A stretch of 6,696 nucleotides of DNA from Methanobacteriota archaeon (lineage in GTDB: Archaea; Halobacteriota; Methanomicrobia; Methanomicrobiales; Methanospirillaceae): assembly GCA_009779205.1 (NCBI GenBank), contig WRER01000042.1:1-6696 (forward strand), read 5' to 3'. The notes beneath the pieces were generated by a model that did not search any database, was not told the DNA's origin, and saw nothing but the letters and a program-made list of their open reading frames with translations. Of this stretch, positions 5,858-6,696 are shown piece after piece. Within the stretch, counting starts at the first letter, position 1. Every line of letters starts with the position of its first letter. A program made the position numbers and the translations under genes.

Positions 5858-6367
5858 TCACACCTGTGGATTTCTATTTTCAGAGCGTACATCAAATTTA
5901 ATCGCTTTTGCAGAGCAAATTTTGAAACAACTGGGATCTCCATCGCAGAGATTACATTTTGACATGGCTTTCAGACCACGTTGTATCTGAGGAATTGATA
6001 TTGGGCAAGCCCAAGTGCAGGATTTACACCCGATGCATTGCATTTTATCAATTGAGACAATCCCGGTTGAAGGGTCTTTTTGCGTTGCTCCTGTAGGGCA
6101 TGCTGCCATACACATTGGATCTGCGCAGTGGTGACAGTGTATGCGTAAAAATTCGCCATCTGGTCCAATAATTACCTTACAAAAGGATAAATCGTAATTG
6201 TAGGTGAAATAATTTTTAAAAGAACACGCGGTCATACACTGTCTGCATCCAGTGCACTTTGAAGGATCATGGAGAGTAACCTTGGTGTTTGGATCAGTGG
6301 GCTGAAATTTCGGTCTGCTATCCTGCCTGGAGTCCTGGATGTGGTGGTCCGTCGTTGATGATGACAT
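5858..6367 (-). CDS. Four-cluster [4Fe-4S] electron-transfer protein (HycB/CooF/HydN-like)
   Basis: A 169-residue ferredoxin with sixteen cysteines in four sets: C38/C41/C44/C48 (CTGCRQCMTAC), C78/C81/C86/C90 (CHHCADPMCMAACP), C111/C114/C117/C121 (CIGCKSCTWACP) and C138/C141/C147/C151 (CNLCDGDPSCFKIC). This order and spacing are those of HycB, CooF, HydN and the beta subunits of molybdopterin oxidoreductases, which carry electrons between a catalytic partner and a hydrogenase or membrane complex. There is no signal peptide or membrane helix, so it should be cytoplasmic. The first 35 residues are polar and probably disordered (QDSRQDSRP). In formate hydrogenlyase the partner is formate dehydrogenase; here the neighbours are HdrC-like and HdrB-like genes. 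It appears to replace the missing ferredoxin half of HdrC. I chose ATG 6367; a TTG at 6379 adds four codons. Neither has a good ribosome site, which would fit a leaderless or short-leader first gene. Five bases separate it from the next gene. Confidence 0.92.
   Translation of the reverse strand: MSSSTTDHHIQDSRQDSRPKFQPTDPNTKVTLHDPSKCTGCRQCMTACSFKNYFTYNYDLSFCKVIIGPDGEFLRIHCHHCADPMCMAACPTGATQKDPSTGIVSIDKMQCIGCKSCTWACPISIPQIQRGLKAMSKCNLCDGDPSCFKICSAKAIKFDVRSENRNPQV
5861..5865 (-). promoter_or_regulatory. Ribosome binding site choosing the HdrC-like start
   Basis: AGGTG followed by TGATACAA and then ATG at 5852 gives an ideal eight-base spacing and extends towards the archaeal consensus GGAGGTGATC. 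It places the start at ATG 5852; the GTG at 5861 overlaps the site itself. Confidence 0.65.
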
Positions 6368-6406
6368 TTTTTCATTCAAATGGTATGAGAAAAGTCTCTC
6401 AAAAGA

Positions 6407-6418
6407 CTATTAAAAATA
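6407..6418 (-). promoter_or_regulatory. Candidate TATA box of the hydrogenase-Hdr cluster
   Basis: The minus strand reads TATTTTTAATAG about 45 bases before the ATG at 6367. With the usual archaeal spacing, transcription would start near 6385-6390 and leave a leader of about 20 bases. A second TATA-like stretch (GATATAG, near 6463-6469) would give a longer leader. No clear BRE element was seen, and AT-rich DNA makes chance matches common. Confidence 0.35.
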
Positions 6419-6500
6419 CAATAGACGTGGAAATGCAATAACTCTTTCGTATGTATTAGAGTACTATATCAATGTTCGAGATGTTAATTTTTTTCAACAC

Positions 6501-6531
6501 CCCCTAATGCTACGTGTGTCATATTTAGGGG
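6501..6531. repeat. Inverted repeat CCCCTAA-N17-TTAGGGG, possible operator
   Basis: Two perfect 7-base arms (6501-6507 and 6525-6531) lie 24 bases apart, arm to arm, about 135 bases before the first start codon and 85-95 bases before the TATA-like element. GC-rich arms stand out in an AT-rich region. The spacing of just over two helical turns fits binding by a dimeric regulator. It could also be a weak hairpin at the end of a neighbouring transcript, but the 17-base loop and lack of a clean T-run argue against an intrinsic terminator. Confidence 0.45.
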
Positions 6532-6696
6532 TAGTTCATTATAGGAGTTATGCAAAAATAAACATATCTTAAACTTTCGCTAACTTCAAATAATAAACTA
6601 ATGTGACTTAATAAAGTATTATGATATACAAGCATGCAATTTTGTGTAAGTCCTATGTCCTATAATACTGGCTTTCTCTGTGGCACTGGTACTATA

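Larger units (their letters stand above)
6368..6696. other. AT-rich upstream region without a supported gene
   Basis: About 330 bases before the first gene of the cluster. No open frame of useful length is complete here. On the plus strand a frame from ATG 6634 stays open for 21 codons to the edge but has no ribosome site; on the minus strand one frame entering from the edge reads 25 codons to a stop near 6619 and could be the tail of a neighbouring gene. Neither has recognisable content. The region contains a TATA-like element near 6407-6418, an inverted repeat at 6501-6531, and two copies of TAATAAA(C/G)T at 6591-6599 and 6609-6617. It most likely holds the cluster promoter and its regulatory sites. 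Confidence 0.5.

Noticed and set aside
5858..6367. Classical formate hydrogenlyase
   Set aside because: The ferredoxin is HycB-like, but no formate dehydrogenase catalytic gene is in the window; HdrC-like and HdrB-like genes follow instead. One could still lie outside the window.
6591..6617. Direct repeat TAATAAACT / TAATAAAGT
   Set aside because: Short, one mismatch and in very AT-rich DNA; likely chance.
6634..6696. Possible plus-strand gene start running off the right edge
   Set aside because: Only 21 codons, no ribosome site and no recognisable content; cannot be supported.

Overview
The window carries one long gene cluster, all on the minus strand and read from about 6367 down to the left edge. 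It encodes a membrane-bound, energy-converting group 4 [NiFe] hydrogenase, related to the Ech, Mbh, Hyf/Hyc and complex I families. Its promoter-proximal end is a redox module related to heterodisulfide reductase. The HdrB and HdrC signatures, moderate-to-low GC, dense start/stop overlaps and GGAGG/AGGTG ribosome sites suggest a methanogenic archaeon. My best guess is a Methanomicrobiales-type hydrogenotroph, inferred from gene content and not proven.

Layout in transcription order: a 330-base AT-rich upstream region with a TATA-like element and an inverted repeat (6368-6696); a four-cluster ferredoxin (5858-6367); a stand-alone C-terminal domain of HdrC without its ferredoxin half (5568-5852); an HdrB-like protein with two complete CCG cysteine motifs (4670-5584); a 93-residue two-helix membrane protein (4389-4670); a fused NuoC-NuoD type large subunit with all four Ni-binding cysteines (2771-4396); a NuoH-like membrane subunit (1844-2770); a NuoI/HycF-like ferredoxin subunit (1194-1847); a NuoB-like small subunit (778-1197); and, after the only sizeable gap, the first 233 residues of a NuoL/M/N-type proton-channel subunit that runs off the left edge (1-700). 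Genes overlap or nearly touch everywhere except at that 77-base gap.

Inferred working model: the large and small subunits plus the NuoI-like subunit form the peripheral hydrogenase arm, and the NuoH-like and NuoL/M/N-like subunits form the ion-pumping arm. The four-cluster ferredoxin would wire this arm to HdrB/HdrC', where the noncubane clusters of HdrB could reduce or form a disulfide. In formate hydrogenlyase the matching ferredoxin connects to formate dehydrogenase; here an Hdr-type module sits in that place and no HdrA is visible. This would be a candidate membrane-bound H2:disulfide (perhaps H2:CoM-S-S-CoB) oxidoreductase that conserves energy by ion translocation. The direction of electron flow and the substrate cannot be read from the sequence.

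For six of the eight complete genes the longest open frame begins at a GTG or TTG or lies far inside the neighbour; I moved those starts to ATG codons, most of them behind clear ribosome sites. No RNA gene, insertion sequence, CRISPR array or convincing terminator was seen.
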